Positions 24,234-36,507 of a DNA stretch of 64,000 bases are shown piece after piece (the stretch's first letter is position 1; each line of letters begins with the position of its first letter). The translations under genes and the position numbers were made by a program. Source of the stretch: Carallia brachiata (lineage: Eukaryota; Streptophyta; Magnoliopsida; Malpighiales; Rhizophoraceae); contig JADCRB010000089.1 of NCBI GenBank assembly GCA_021464245.1, forward strand, positions 682,001 through 746,000, in the 5' to 3' direction. The notes under the pieces are model-generated. The model was not told the origin of the DNA. It searched no databases and saw only the letters and a program-made list of their open reading frames with translations.

Positions 24234-25316
24234 TGCAAATTATGGACTGGATCATTTAGTTTGTACACGTTTTAAGCTTACACATTCAAAATTAACCATG
24301 TGTGATTTAACTCAAAATGTTTTGAAAAATGTATATGCCTACAAACACCATCTTTTTCAGGTGATGTTATACATGAACATGAACAAAACACGTGCTCTTT
24401 GACATGAAGGCCATATTAAATGAAATTGCCGTGGAGCTACAAGGAAGATCGCAAAATTATGAGTACGAAGTTGCCAATCGGGTGCTACCCACCAACCTGT
24501 ATAAAGAGGAACATTGCGGAAACCGGACTTGCTTTTAATCTAATAATATTGGTCAAACGGTAGTGCGATTAAAAGAAAATTCTATGAATATGAGAAAACT
24601 TATTTAATTGTATAATTTACTGTTTAATAATTTCTTTTATCAACAAAACTCCTAAAGTGTTAAAATTGGAGAACTCAAAAATAACGTAATCTTAGAAGTG
24701 TGATAGATATATAGTAATTTAAATTATTAAATATTAAAAAAATAAATCGTTAATATTATTAAATTAATTATATATATCTTGTTTACAAAAATTAATTATA
24801 TATTTTTTATGTCTCTTATATGTAATCTTGCCACAAATAATAAATGGATGAATAAATAGCGCAACACTAATTCTATTTCTGTGGTATCCCATTATGAATA
24901 TTGAACACGTAATCGAAAGTTTATCACTACTACCAAGTCGCCAACAGTTGGTGCAAGGCCGTGATGGACAAGCTAAACCTCATTAGATATATACCAGCAT
25001 CAGCATGAACCACAATGGCAACCAATTCATTCAATTGCCTATTTTCTTAGACTAATAAATTGTTGTTTGTTTCTCTTTTTTAATCAATCAACAAATCCTA
25101 TGACCATCACTTCAATTTATTGCCAAGAACTTGACTCTCAAGACCCTAAGACCAAATTCTGCCTATTTAATTTTTTGCTATATTTAAATGGGCATTATAG
25201 TGCAGATACAGAATTTGTACTATGTAAAATATATTTAATTAATTTAATAATTTATCTATTTATTTTTATTTTTAAATTTAATATATTTTTTATAATATAA
25301 CAGTTCATATCTCTAT

Positions 25317-25953
25317 CAAGGTTGTCAGAATCAAACTGGTCATTGAACTGGAAAGCTGAGAAGTTCAAGATTCAACCGGTTCAATCGGTAAAACCGCGGT
25401 TAAACCGGTATTTAATATTAAATATATAAAAATTAAATTTTATATAACTTATATAATTATAGTAAATGTTATATTATATAAGAATGATAATAAATATTTA
25501 AAATAAATTATATTTTAAGAATTATATTAATATTTACATATATTAAGGATATTACAATTAATATATTTAACAAAATATAATTTATAAAAATTAATTGAAA
25601 AATAAATAGTGATTAAATATTAATTTTTAAATTTTAAAGATTAAATTGAAAATTTTAATCAATTAAGGATTAAATTAAAATTTTTAGTTAAAATTAGAGT
25701 GTTAATTATAATTTAGATAAAATTTTAGGTCAAATAATAATTTAAAATTTTTTTGTTTAAATTAAACCGGTTCAACCGGTCCGATTTTTTGCCGATTTTC
25801 TCGATTTTTGACCGATTTTTCCGATTTTTGAACAGTTTTTTTTGGTTCGGTCCGGTCCAAATTCTATTTTTAGGCTTGAACCGGACCGGACCTAGGACCG
25901 GTTCCTGATTTTTTCGTTGAACCGGTCGGTCCGGTCCGATTCTTATTTCATTG
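25317..25953. mobile_element. 637-bp hAT-like CCGGTT-rich element, second copy
   Basis: The left end, CAAGGTTGTCAGAATC, is identical to the first 16 bases of the element at 12301. The right end (complement CAATGAAATAAGAATCGG) also resembles it. Both subterminal zones are rich in AACCGGT and GGACCGG motifs around an AT core. The flanking 8-mers ATCTCTAT (25309-25316) and ATCTTAAT (25954-25961) agree at 6 of 8 bases, fitting an older duplication that has decayed. No reading frame. Confidence 0.75.
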
Positions 25954-27339
25954 ATCTTAATATACTAACTTTATATTTATCATTACGTATATACGTAACT
26001 TTTCTCCATTTAAATTAAGATTCGTTCTTTATGAGGCTTCCGGGATTAAAAAATAAAAAGCAAAATATGAATCATCGGTTATTCAGTTTTCATGAGAATT
26101 TTGCTAATGTAAGTTAAGTTGAATTCATTGACTCATTCTAATCATTTCATCATGTTCATGCTGTTACAAGAGCCTAATCCAATCCTATTATTTCACAAGA
26201 TAAGTACCAAATTATAATAATAAAACCAAAGTTTGAAAATTTATTCACCTTTTGCACAATCATTCATGATTCATTGTAACAACCCATCAATTAATTCCAT
26301 AAAAGTTTTACTTACTTATTTCAGGGCAGTTAAAATTATTTGGATTGGATTTAACAACGGAACAGCCATTCGTATTTTACTGTTTAGAATAATTTCAAAC
26401 GCAAAGTTCCACCAGCTGATGCCTGCCTAGACCTTACGTCAGACGTTATCTGACTATTACTATTATCCAAATAATAAGTGAAGAGACAGGTGGAATAAAG
26501 ACGATAAATACAAATTCTTTTTTTTTTTTTTGTTAAAAAAAGACAATAAATACCTTAACAAATTGAGGAAAAAGCAAATTCATTTTTATTTTATCACATT
26601 TTTTTAGTAAAAAAACTTAAAATTAGAAGTAATACGTAAAATTAACTTCACCACGTGTACAATTAACAAGTGCCACTATATAAAATCAGAACATATTATG
26701 AGAACTCAATAAAGCCATCAAATACTGTTATAAAGGAGACGTAAGTATATCATAATTTTCTTTCTAAAAAAAAAATTATCATAATTTTCACCAAAATCTC
26801 AAAAAAAAAAATCCCCAAAATTAGAAAACAATAAAAACAAAAAACAAAAAAAAAAAAAAAAAAACACCAGTTGCCCACTTTGCTCCATCTCTTCCTCGAC
26901 CACTCGTCATCCCAACCATTCTTTCTGTTAAAACATTAGACTGAAAGAAAAGCAATAGAAAGACAGAGCGTCCCCAAATTTCCCTTCAAAATAATTAGAA
27001 AAGCAAATGCACCAAACACCGTGGATTCTCGGTCCGTACAGTTAGGGTTTTTGCAGTTTCGGATTGAATCATCGCCACCGCCATCGTCCTCAATGGATCT
27101 GTCAGTCCGGTTCAGTTGACTGTAAAAAATTTTCATTGCTTTTCTTTATCTTTTTTTTTTTTTTTTGTTCTGCATTCATTTCATCTCCGCCGGCCCGACT
27201 GTAAATTCTTTCGTGCGGAATTTTTTTTTTTTTTGGTTTTCTTTTTGGTGTGGCGTGGCGTGTTCTTGTTTGGATTGGTGTTGCGGTTATCTTTTATTGT
27301 TTTGAGAGATTGAATTTTATTTGTTGGTGTTGAAAAGCA

Positions 27340-30300
27340 ATGGTATCTAAGAATGAGCCGATGGAATCTTTTTTGAATTCAATTCAAGCGGTGAAGGATG
27401 CACTGGTGCCGCTTGAGCTTGGGATTCAAAAGGCGGCGAGAGATCTTGAGAGTTGCTGGGGAGTTGTTCCGAAGAGTATTATTGTTGATAGGAGAAACAG
27501 TCCTGAGCTAGCAACTACTGACTTGAATTGCACTGATAGTAATAGGAACTGTAAGAGTAAGGTCCAGATTTGTGCTGTGAGGAAGAGGAGTGCTTGTAAT
27601 GGTGGTGGTACCGATAAAGGGGGCGGCCACATGGTGGGTGAAGAGAGAAAGAAAGGTATATCCATTAAGGTTCCGGTTAAAACGTGGCTAGGATTGTTTT
27701 CGATGAATTCGGAAAATGAATGTCAAGATAGTGGTAACAATAGTAAAGTTGAGGAGTCGAAGAAAGGGTTGAAAGAGAGAGGTAAGGGCAATGAAGGTGG
27801 GTCTTGTGTAAATTGTTTGCAGTTTGCCGTAACCTGGTCTTTGTTGGTTAGTGGCTTCATTCAGGCATTTCCTGCCCCTTTTAGAACTACCAAGAAGCGG
27901 TTCCAGAAAGTGAGTGATGAGGACAAGAGGTATTTTTACTTGTCCAAACAAGGGTCGTCAAATCCAAAGGTTAGAAGCGAACCAAAGAGAGGTGAATTGA
28001 AGGATCAATATGTTCGGCGCTTTGAGAGTGGTTGGGTGAATGTTAAAAAAGGCCAATTTGTATCACTTGAATCTCTTATAGGTTTCATATTTGACCAATT
28101 GTCTAGCAATCTCCAGAAATGTGATCGGAGTTTACAAGAAAGCCAGAGCAAGGCTTGTAATGGTCATTATTCAACCCCACCTCAGCCATCTGCTCACTTT
28201 GACTATCTGAAATCACTGATGCATATTTGGGAAGGTCGAAAGATGGATGTAAATGGTTTTTTTGGGGATTTGAGGTTTGCCAGAGTGGGAGACATGCCAT
28301 CGAGTTTAGTTGGAGTATCATCTTCAGCTAATGAAGTGGGTGGTCATAATGTCAGTTCTGGCAGTAGTGAAGAAACAAGCAGTGGTTCAGTGCAGAACTT
28401 GGCAAGCGGGTTATTAAGTATTCCACTATCAAATGTTGAGCGTTTGAAATCAACACTATCAACTGTTTCATTGACGGAATTAATTGAGCTCATGCCACAA
28501 CTGGGACGATCTTCTAAAGACCATCCTGACAAGAAAAAACTGTTCTCTGTCCAGGATTTTTTCAGATATACAGAGTCTGAAGGTATATTTTTCTCATACC
28601 CCTGTGGTGTATGTACTGTTTGTTTCATTGGAAAATGAAATAGCTATTGGGAATGAGTGAGTTTCTTAGATCATTTGAAAGCATTAATATTAGCCAAATG
28701 ATGCTGATATATCTGTTTATCACACAGAATGCAGCAGCACTGAAAAAGTCATCCCTTTTGCACTAAATTGAAAAAATGACTATTTTTGAACATCAATTGT
28801 GTTATTGTCCTGCTAGAATAATGGACATTGTGTTGGTAGTTACATAATTTTTTTACCTTTTTGTTCAAAAGGAAAAGGAAAAGGAAGTTACTCCTGTAGA
28901 TAGGAAATGTGGTTTTCAAGAAGAGAATCTAGAGTAATCAAAAAACACTAATAAAATACATATTCGAGAATTTACAAGGGGCATTAATGCCAACTATAAA
29001 AAAAAAAGACAATCGGCATTAATGCCATAGAACTGGGACAAGATCTCTGGAGGCAATTGCTTAGGGTTATGTGGTTCTAGGTGTGAGTAGGTTGAGTGGA
29101 AAATGGTTACGTTATGTGAAAGAGCAATCCGTAATAGTCTTTTTGAGATCTTTTGCGCTCTTGCTTTACATGATTGGTCATGAAGATGCAACTTTTTTTT
29201 TTTTCCTGATAGGTATGGATTCAACTTCTTAATGGCACCTTTTTCTGGTTGTAAAGATATGGAAATAGTTATGCCATGTCTAATCCCTCTTTACAGTTCT
29301 GAGATATTGATGGGTGCCCACCTTTGTTTCCTCACATTAATCTTGACAGCTTTTTTTCTTTTTTTACCTTTTACCTTTTTCTTTTTTAATTTTCTTTCAG
29401 TTATCAGTTTTCATGGTTTTATCACATTTTTGCAGTCATTTCTTTTGTTGCTAATATTTTGGCACAATCCCTCTCATCGTCCATCTTGCTACTTGTCCAT
29501 TTACCGATTTCTTTCTTTATTGAGTTTTTTTTTTGGGATTTGTGATTGTAGTTAGTTTATGTACTCTTAAGATGTTTCTGTAATTTGAGCTGCACATTCT
29601 TTCAGGAAGAAGATTCTTTGAGGAACTGGATAGAGATAGTGATGGCCGAGTGACTTTAGAAGATCTTGAAATTGCAATGAAAAAGAGAAAACTGCCACAG
29701 AAATATGCCCGAGAATTCATGCGGCGCGCTAGAAGTCACTTCTTTTCAAAGTCTTTTGGCTGGAAACAGTTTTTATCCTTGATGGAGCAGAGGGAACCAA
29801 CAATTCTTCGTGCTTATACTTCTCTGTGTTTGAGCAAATCTGGAACCCTGCAAAAGAGTGAAATATTGGCATCACTTAAAAATGCTGGACTTCCGGCAAA
29901 TGAAGACAATGCTGTTGCCATGATGCGGTTCCTGAATGCAGACACAGAGCAATCTATTTCTTATGGACATTTTCGGAATTTCATGCTTTTGGTGCCTTCT
30001 GATCGTCTTCAGGATGATCCTAGGTAGGGTATTTTCGCTCATATCTACAGCTATTACAGAAGTTTGGTGCAAGCTTTTACATGGGCTACTGTCAAGTGTG
30101 TTCCCATTGAGTAGAAATGTGAATTTTCTCGCACATTTTTTGACCTCTATGTGTAAATAGCCATGAAACAGTTTGCATATGTCAGTGTACATACTGTCCT
30201 GAAAATCAGCAAAGTTTATGTTATGTCTATTTGGTCAATATATGGGCTGTGAAAAATGAAAGGTATGTGACAGAATTGGTTTGCTTCCGAATATATTTAG

Positions 30301-31890
30301 TTTCTACCATAGCTCTTGGAAAAAGGAGGAAGAAATAAAAAGAAAAGACACCCCGTGCTTTTCTCCCTTTTCCTCTTTATAGGAACACATATAACTTGTG
30401 CCCACTTGACCTTCCTATATATATATCTATATATATGCAGAAATATATGGTTTGAAGCTGCAACTGTTGTTGCTGTTGCACCACCTGTGGAAATACCCGC
30501 TGGAAGTGTTCTTAGGTCTGCCTTGGCTGGGGGCCTTTCATGTGCACTCTCTTGTGCCCTAATGCACCCTGTTGATACAATAAAGGTAAATTCTTGTGCT
30601 TAATAGTTATGTATTTAATATGTTTGTTGGTATTATTGTAATAACACCTCTCTTTCTGATACTGTGTAGCCTTTCCTTTGGGCCTATTTTGGAAAATTAA
30701 AGTGAGAAAAGAGATTTTACGTAAAAAGCATGTCTGACCTGTAAACATTGGAGCATGTAAGTGCATAATGATCCTTGGCAAATGACAATGCTTCTTACCG
30801 TCTGGAGGATCATGTAAAATTCACATTATAACACAAGCACAGTTTCCCACTAGTACTGATAAGTTGATGCCATACATTCTCGTGGAGGTTTTCATGGTCC
30901 CTTTTTTTCTTTGCTTTCTTAGACTCGGGTGCAAGCTTCAACCCTGACCTTCCCACAAATCATTTCAAAGCTTCCGGACATCGGAGCAAAGGGATTATAC
31001 AGGGGTTCGATTCCTGCAATCTGGGGACAGTTTACAAGGTGTTTATCTCTTATTTTCCAGTCCTATAGCCAAATGAAGACAACATACACATAATCTATTG
31101 GGCTAATATTTTCTCTTTTAATATTCAGCCATGGCCTGCGGACTGGGATACTTGAAGCTAGTAAACTTGTGCTGATTAATATCGCCCCCACACTCCCTGA
31201 AATCCAGGTAACAGTAATTTGCTAATTGTTTAACCTTTCTGTTTAGAGAATAGGAAACTCTTGTGCTAGTTTCTTTGGCAAGAACTTTGGAGCACCATTT
31301 TTGTACTATTGGAGATGATAGTAGCTTTAACTTGAGCATAAAGTATGAGGATAGCTGTCACTGTTTTTCTCTGTTGATGTCCATCTCAGTGTATGCTCCA
31401 ACCTTTTACATTTTCCTGCTTTCCTGCTTTATTGTCATTCTTTTACCTTTCCCTTAGTCATTGAAATAGTACTCAAAGCTTTTGTTCTGAAGTTAAAACT
31501 TTTTAGGGATCTTGCTGTTTCTGAAGATGTCTAGACCATTGTTCATTTAAGTGTATAGGTTTTGACTTTGCTATTTATGGTGCTGTTTTTTTTTTTTTTT
31601 TGGTGCTAAACTCCGGTATCCGGAAACCACTTTGGGCTCCAACTAATCTAGTTCGAGTCGGGAAGGACCCACTAGGGGGGCAAAGCTCTGCCAATGCATA
31701 TTTTCTCCATACACAAGGTTCGAACTCAAGACTTTGCTTAAGGAGAACCAAGTTCCAGCCACTTGGACCAATAGGCATTTGTGCTATTTATAGTGTTGTG
31801 TGGTTGGTTGCATTTGGCTAAGCTGAGAGCAATTTTTTGCATGTGCCTCATCTTTGTGAACAGTTAATAAATAGATCACATGATAATGAC

Positions 31891-31933
<43 letters not shown>

Positions 31934-33303
31934 CCTCCCTCGGTCTCCCTCCATATATATACATATGTGCATATGTATGTATGTGTACATGTACCTAGCA
32001 GAAGCTTCTGACAACCAGCAGATGATGCTTGGAGGTGTGCCTGCAAATACAATAAACAGGATTTGTCTCAATAATTGTTGCAGCAAGCTTAAATTTGCTT
32101 TATAATTTTATGGGGAAAATGATCACTGAGATGGTTGTTGAATGACCTATCAGAAATTTCCACTTGTTTCATGAGAATCACAAAAGGCATTGGGATGGTG
32201 TGCAGGTTCAATCTATGTCATCATTTTGCAGTACATTTCTGGGGACAGCCGTGCGTATCCCATGCGAGGTATTGAAGCAACGTTTGCAGGCTGGTCTTTT
32301 TGACAATGTAGGGGAGGCTATCGTTGGTACGTGGCATCAAGATGGTCTAAAGGGGTTTTTCCGTGGGACGGCTGCCACACTTTTCCGCGAGGTTCCATTT
32401 TATGTTGCTGGCTCCTGCCTATATGCTGAATCCAAAAAGGTGAGAAAACTTGCCCTGTAGACGGTGCTCTAGGTTTCTTGCAAGTCAACAGGACTGATTT
32501 ATTTTCTCAGAGTCTGCCCTTATGCTTTGTTTGGTTTTGGAGACCAACCAATAATTGTTGGTGGATGCAATTTTACTTATTCAACTGTAACACCCGAATT
32601 GTTAGTTGTTATTACTATTATTCTGTTGAATTCATAGTATGGTGAACACTCTTCTCATGATTAGAAGACAAAAGAGCACAACTTTTTTTTTTCCCAGTAA
32701 TGTAGGAATTCAAGAGCAATGCAAAAGGAGCCCCGAGAAGGTCATTGTAGGTGCACAGTTTTAAGAGTGCCTTTAAGGCTACTGAATGCTGCCATTTTTG
32801 CCTAAACTGCCTTTGAGTATTGTTTATGTTGTCTTTTTAACACTTAGTTTACCGTTGTTCATGTTGTCTTATTGAATTATTATTATTATCATTATTATTA
32901 TCATCATCATCATTTCGTCTCTTATGTTATCATTTTACGTTTAGCTTGTTATAATGATTAAATATTGTGCTTCTATTAGGCTGCTCAACATCTTCTAAGG
33001 CGAGAGTTGGAGCCTTGGGAAACAATTTTGGTTGGTGCTTTATCCGGAGGGCTGGCTGCTGTTGTCACAACTCCTTTTGATGTTATGAAAACTAGAATGA
33101 TGACTGCTAGGGGAAGATCTTTACCAATGTCAATTGTGGCCTTCTCCATACTTCGTCACGAGGGACCCCTTGGTCTATTCAAAGGAGCTGTACCAAGATT
33201 TTTCTGGATCGCACCCTTGGGTGCCATGAACTTTGCAGGATATGAACTGGCAAGAAAGGCCTTGAACAAAAATGAGGAGCAAACAAGTGATCAGCTCTCC
33301 TAG
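27340..33303 (+). CDS. SAMTL: Mitochondrial-carrier-family protein with EF-hand, S-adenosylmethionine transporter-like (SAMTL)
   Basis: Large plant carrier of the mitochondrial carrier family, the counterpart of Arabidopsis At2g35800 (named S-adenosylmethionine transporter-like; transport not proven to my knowledge). Exons: 27340-28582, 29606-30023, 30441-30585, 30923-31038, 31129-31207, 32206-32439 and 32980-33303. Phases agree and the product is 852 residues with no frame break. Residues 1-414 are a long poorly conserved N-terminal region. An EF-hand loop follows at about 423-434 (DRDSDGRVTLED, Asp at positions 1, 3, 5 and 12). Three carrier repeats form the C-terminal third, with signatures PVDTIK (597-602), PCEVLKQR (686-693) and PFDVMKTR (777-784). 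The EF-hand suggests calcium control, by analogy with other calcium-binding carriers. Expected location is an organelle envelope. Intron 5 carries a SINE (31586-31782) and a CT microsatellite. Confidence 0.92.
31586..31782 (-). mobile_element. tRNA-derived SINE in SAMTL-like intron 5
   Basis: On the minus strand the element has an A-box-like stretch (TGGTCCAAGTGGC), a B-box (GAGTTCGAACC), a short body and a 3' A tail, seen here as the T run at 31586-31601. It is flanked by an imperfect 16-base direct repeat: GCTATTTATGGTGCTG at 31570-31585 and GCTATTTATAGTGTTG at 31783-31798 (two differences). This is a complete-looking copy in antisense orientation to the host gene. Confidence 0.85.
31892..31931. 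repeat. CT microsatellite
   Basis: About 20 CT units in SAMTL-like intron 5, just after the SINE, followed by a pyrimidine-rich stretch. Confidence 0.9.
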
Positions 33304-34214
33304 AAGAAGTCGGCTAGTTCTGGGTAGAGAAAAATCCTTTCTGAAGCGAAAACATCTACAACAGCTTCTCAGTTTTCATTTTGTCAAAGCTGCCGAACTT
33401 TTTGTGTTTCAGCAGCATCTGCGTAATATTTCATCCGTCGACAAGTCCGTTATTTTTGTCCTCTTCTGATTGAGCCGTTACCTCTTCAGTAGTGATTTTC
33501 TTACTTGTTTTGAACTGTTGTGCTCTGTCAAATAATTGTAGTTCAAATTTATTTTTGTTTAGTCTTTTATCTTGTACCTTGTTCATCATTTTTCAATCTC
33601 TTTCAGATTTTCTGATTCTTTTCATTTGCTTGCACACATTTCTCGAGTCAAAATGACAATTGCTGCTCTGGCTCATTGATGGGGCAATTAAAACGGCTGA
33701 GTCATGGCATATGACTCTCAACTCCTCGGTGCTGCATATGGTTGAACTCTCTTCTACTAGACTAGAATAACTTCTGCATTATCTTAATCAGCTAACATGA
33801 TCAGTTGTACCCAGTAGTCTTTTTGGATTTCATCGTCAAACTTCTTAAGGACCTGATGAACAAACTACAGCTAATTAAAGATAACGTATTAACAAACGGT
33901 TCATATCACTTCAATCTTAGGTAAGAATTCTCTCTACGTATTTTCAATAATTAAAAAAGAAAAAAGCAAGATCCAAAAGGAGAAATATATGCCGTGGAGT
34001 GTGACAGTCGTTTCTTTCATTTGTAAAGTAATATTAGCCTCTCGTCAAAGTGTAACGATGTCGTTCCGAATCATGGCCGTTTCTATTTCTCCTCCTCTGT
34101 CCACTCTGCCCCATGTTCCTGCTTCACAAAATAGGCGATAATTGAGAAAAAGGAAAATTGATGAAATTCTGATTCTCTCCAAGTCCTTTCTCTTGCGGTT
34201 GTGTTGGAGAAATA
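33304..34214. other. Spacer between SAMTL-like and ureidoglycolate hydrolase-like genes
   Basis: It holds the 3' untranslated region of the upstream gene and the promoter and leader of the next, both on the plus strand. No extra gene is visible. Confidence 0.5.
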
Positions 34215-35449
34215 ATGGAAATCTCGGAAACAAAGAAAATGAAGCTGAAACCAATCGAAGCAACTCCCGAGAGCTTCAAAGAATTCGGGCAAGTGATAGA
34301 CCCGTCAGAAGATGGTCAGAGTTTGGTCCTCACGATGCTCAGTTAGACCTCAGCCAAGGAATTCCCAGGTTCTTGTCCTTTTTTTTTCGTTTCTTCAATT
34401 CTTAGTTCTCTCGATTCAATCATTCATTAAAGTAGACAAAAAAAAAAAAAAAGAAAACAAAAAAAAAAAAGACTTAAGCAGTAATAGATTAATATAAATA
34501 ATTAAATTCGTGACAACATAAACAAATAAATTGTATATGTTAACGGAATAAAATTGTTATTACTTATTACTAATCATGTAGTTTATTTTCCCTGGCCAGG
34601 TTTTACATCATGCGACTCCAAGACCGACCGCTCGGGTTTTCCAGAATTACCCATCACGCAAGCGTGACCCAGTGCCTTGGATCTGTTGGAGCTCATGTTT
34701 GGTTTCTTGGAGTTGCCAAGCCATCCATATTGGATGAAAAAGATTTGAAGACTGGAACCGATATTGGGCACTCGCACTGTGGCCATTGCTACTCGCCGCC
34801 TGCTGTTGAAGAGGTGCGTGTTTTCAGAATCTCTGGCCCCAAGTTCGTGAAACTCCACCGGGGCACGTGGCACGCGGGGCCTTTGTTCCGGGCAGACATC
34901 ATGGACTTCTACAATTTAGAATTGAGCAACACCAATGTGAGCTTCTCTGGTTTTTCTTCCCCCCCCCTCAATTTACGACACTGATTAAAAACGGAAAAGT
35001 TGGTGAGCAGACGTTGGTGTGTAGACTACGTCCACGCCCGCTTGATTTGTACAATTGTGAATATTTTCTGTGCAACCATAACGCACCTGATTTATGCAAC
35101 CTAGACATTTTTTGCACAAGTGTAACGATAAAAAGTGGTATAAAAAAGTATTTGCTTCACATTTTTTAATTACGGTTGCAAAAAAAAAAAATACTTACAG
35201 TTGCACAAATCAGGCGCGTGTAGACTCAATTTACCCATCAACGTCTGTCCATGTAACAGTGCTTGACTAGAAATTGCTTTACAATGAAGTTCAGCTACTG
35301 CTCCTCCACTTATATTTTGCTCAAAAGATTATTTATTATTTCTTTTTGGTTCTGTTTTCTTTCTGTTATATTGGGAAATTTAGGTGGTGGATCACACAAC
35401 ACATAATTTCGAGAAGCACAACAAAGTGGTGTTTGTGATAGACGAGTGA
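34215..35449 (+). CDS. Ureidoglycolate hydrolase/lyase-like (AllA-type cupin) protein
   Basis: Counterpart of Arabidopsis At2g35810, annotated ureidoglycolate hydrolase. The family is related to bacterial AllA, a cupin-fold enzyme of allantoin catabolism. The proven plant ureidoglycolate amidohydrolase is a different protein, so activity here is uncertain. Exons are 34215-34368, 34600-34936 and 35384-35449. The start is the ATG opening MEISETKKMKLKPIEATPES. Conserved text includes IMRLQDRPLGFSRITHHASV, HSHCGHCYSPPAVEE and KLHRGTWHAGPLF, whose histidines fit a metal-binding cupin core, and the C terminus ends VVFVIDE. Within exon 1 the frame shifts after GQS: the following FGPHDAQLDLSQGIPR is one base off, so one T appears missing near 34321-34325. 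With it the protein is 185 residues. Intron 2 carries an inverted-repeat insertion (35008-35247). Confidence 0.85.
35008..35247. mobile_element. Candidate MITE (inverted repeat) in ureidoglycolate hydrolase-like intron 2
   Basis: The outer ends read CAGACGTTGGTG on the left and, complemented, CAGACGTTGATG on the right. Arms continue with matching GATTTGT, CAACTGT/CAATTGT and TGCAACC blocks. A clear target-site duplication is not seen, so the class is unassigned. Confidence 0.55.
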
Positions 35450-36507
35450 TTGCTTTTGAGTTTCTTTCATTTCCCATGTCAGGATCGAGTAATTTGGTTT
35501 ATTCTGTCTGGCTTGTTGTTGGTACCAACCCTCAAGGTGGTAATTTGGTTTCTCTGTTTCTTTTTACTATCTGGAAGTGTAGGACTTGGATAGATGGTTT
35601 ATGTGCTGCGAAGTAATGTGAATGCTTCATAATTTTTACCTCTTCTTGCTAGAGCTACAAGTGCTTGGAAGATGTATCTTCAAATTTCTCATCTCCGTAA
35701 CTGATAAAATTGCAAGAAAAGTCACATCTCTTATATCATGCATAGTGCCTTTGGCATTGAAATGCCTGAAAGCGCCAGGTTGATGTAGGAAGTCACTTTG
35801 GAAACTAGACTTACAAGGATAAAGATGAGTAATCGGCCTTCTAAATATAAAATTCAGATGCGGATAATCAAAAAATAAATAGATGTCATGTAATTCATGG
35901 CGAACTTATGGATTGAGAGTACAAATTAGGGACCTTATGAGATTATGTTTTCAAAATCTTTTACAACTAATGGTATACTTAAAAAAATGAAAAACATGAA
36001 AAAAAAAATAAAAAAGAGATGTGACAACAATCAGAAACATTTCGAGAAATGCTTCTCGCCGAGCAGACCGGATACTCCACACGGCGGACCATTACAGTGA
36101 GTAATGGTCGAATTTCTGGCCGGCTGGAATCGGAATTTCACATTGCTTTCAACCCATCATCTGCACGAAACCAAGTGATCTAAGTAAGGATTCTTGACTT
36201 CAAACTGTTACCACATTTACAGTTCAGCAAAACAAAAAGCCAAAGAAGAAAAAATTTAAACCATAAAGGAGTTGCCAATCCTTTGTTCACATTTTACAAG
36301 TGACGAACTCTCTAGTGTGACACTGCTATTTTGACTTCTAGGCATTATTTCTATTCTTTGGCATAGGCAATGCATTCAATAGGCTCTCTTTCTAGGCAGT
36401 AGCCAGTGCCGCAGTGGTCTTTATGCCCCAATTGACATGTCAAGCATCAGGCGCGGATAGATTGCACTAAAACACTAGTTCTGTCCGGGCAAGATTCCGA
36501 AACATCC
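35450..36507. other. Convergent intergenic spacer
   Basis: Lies between two genes pointing toward each other. It probably contains both 3' untranslated regions. No gene or repeat of note. Confidence 0.5.

Larger units (their letters stand above)
23509..27339. other. Intergenic region with two inverted-repeat elements
   Basis: AT-rich. It contains the element at 23848-24233 and the hAT-like element at 25317-25953. No coding gene is supported elsewhere. The last 400 bases or so (about 26900-27339) are the probable promoter and leader of the SAMTL-like gene and contain long A and T runs. Confidence 0.45.
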
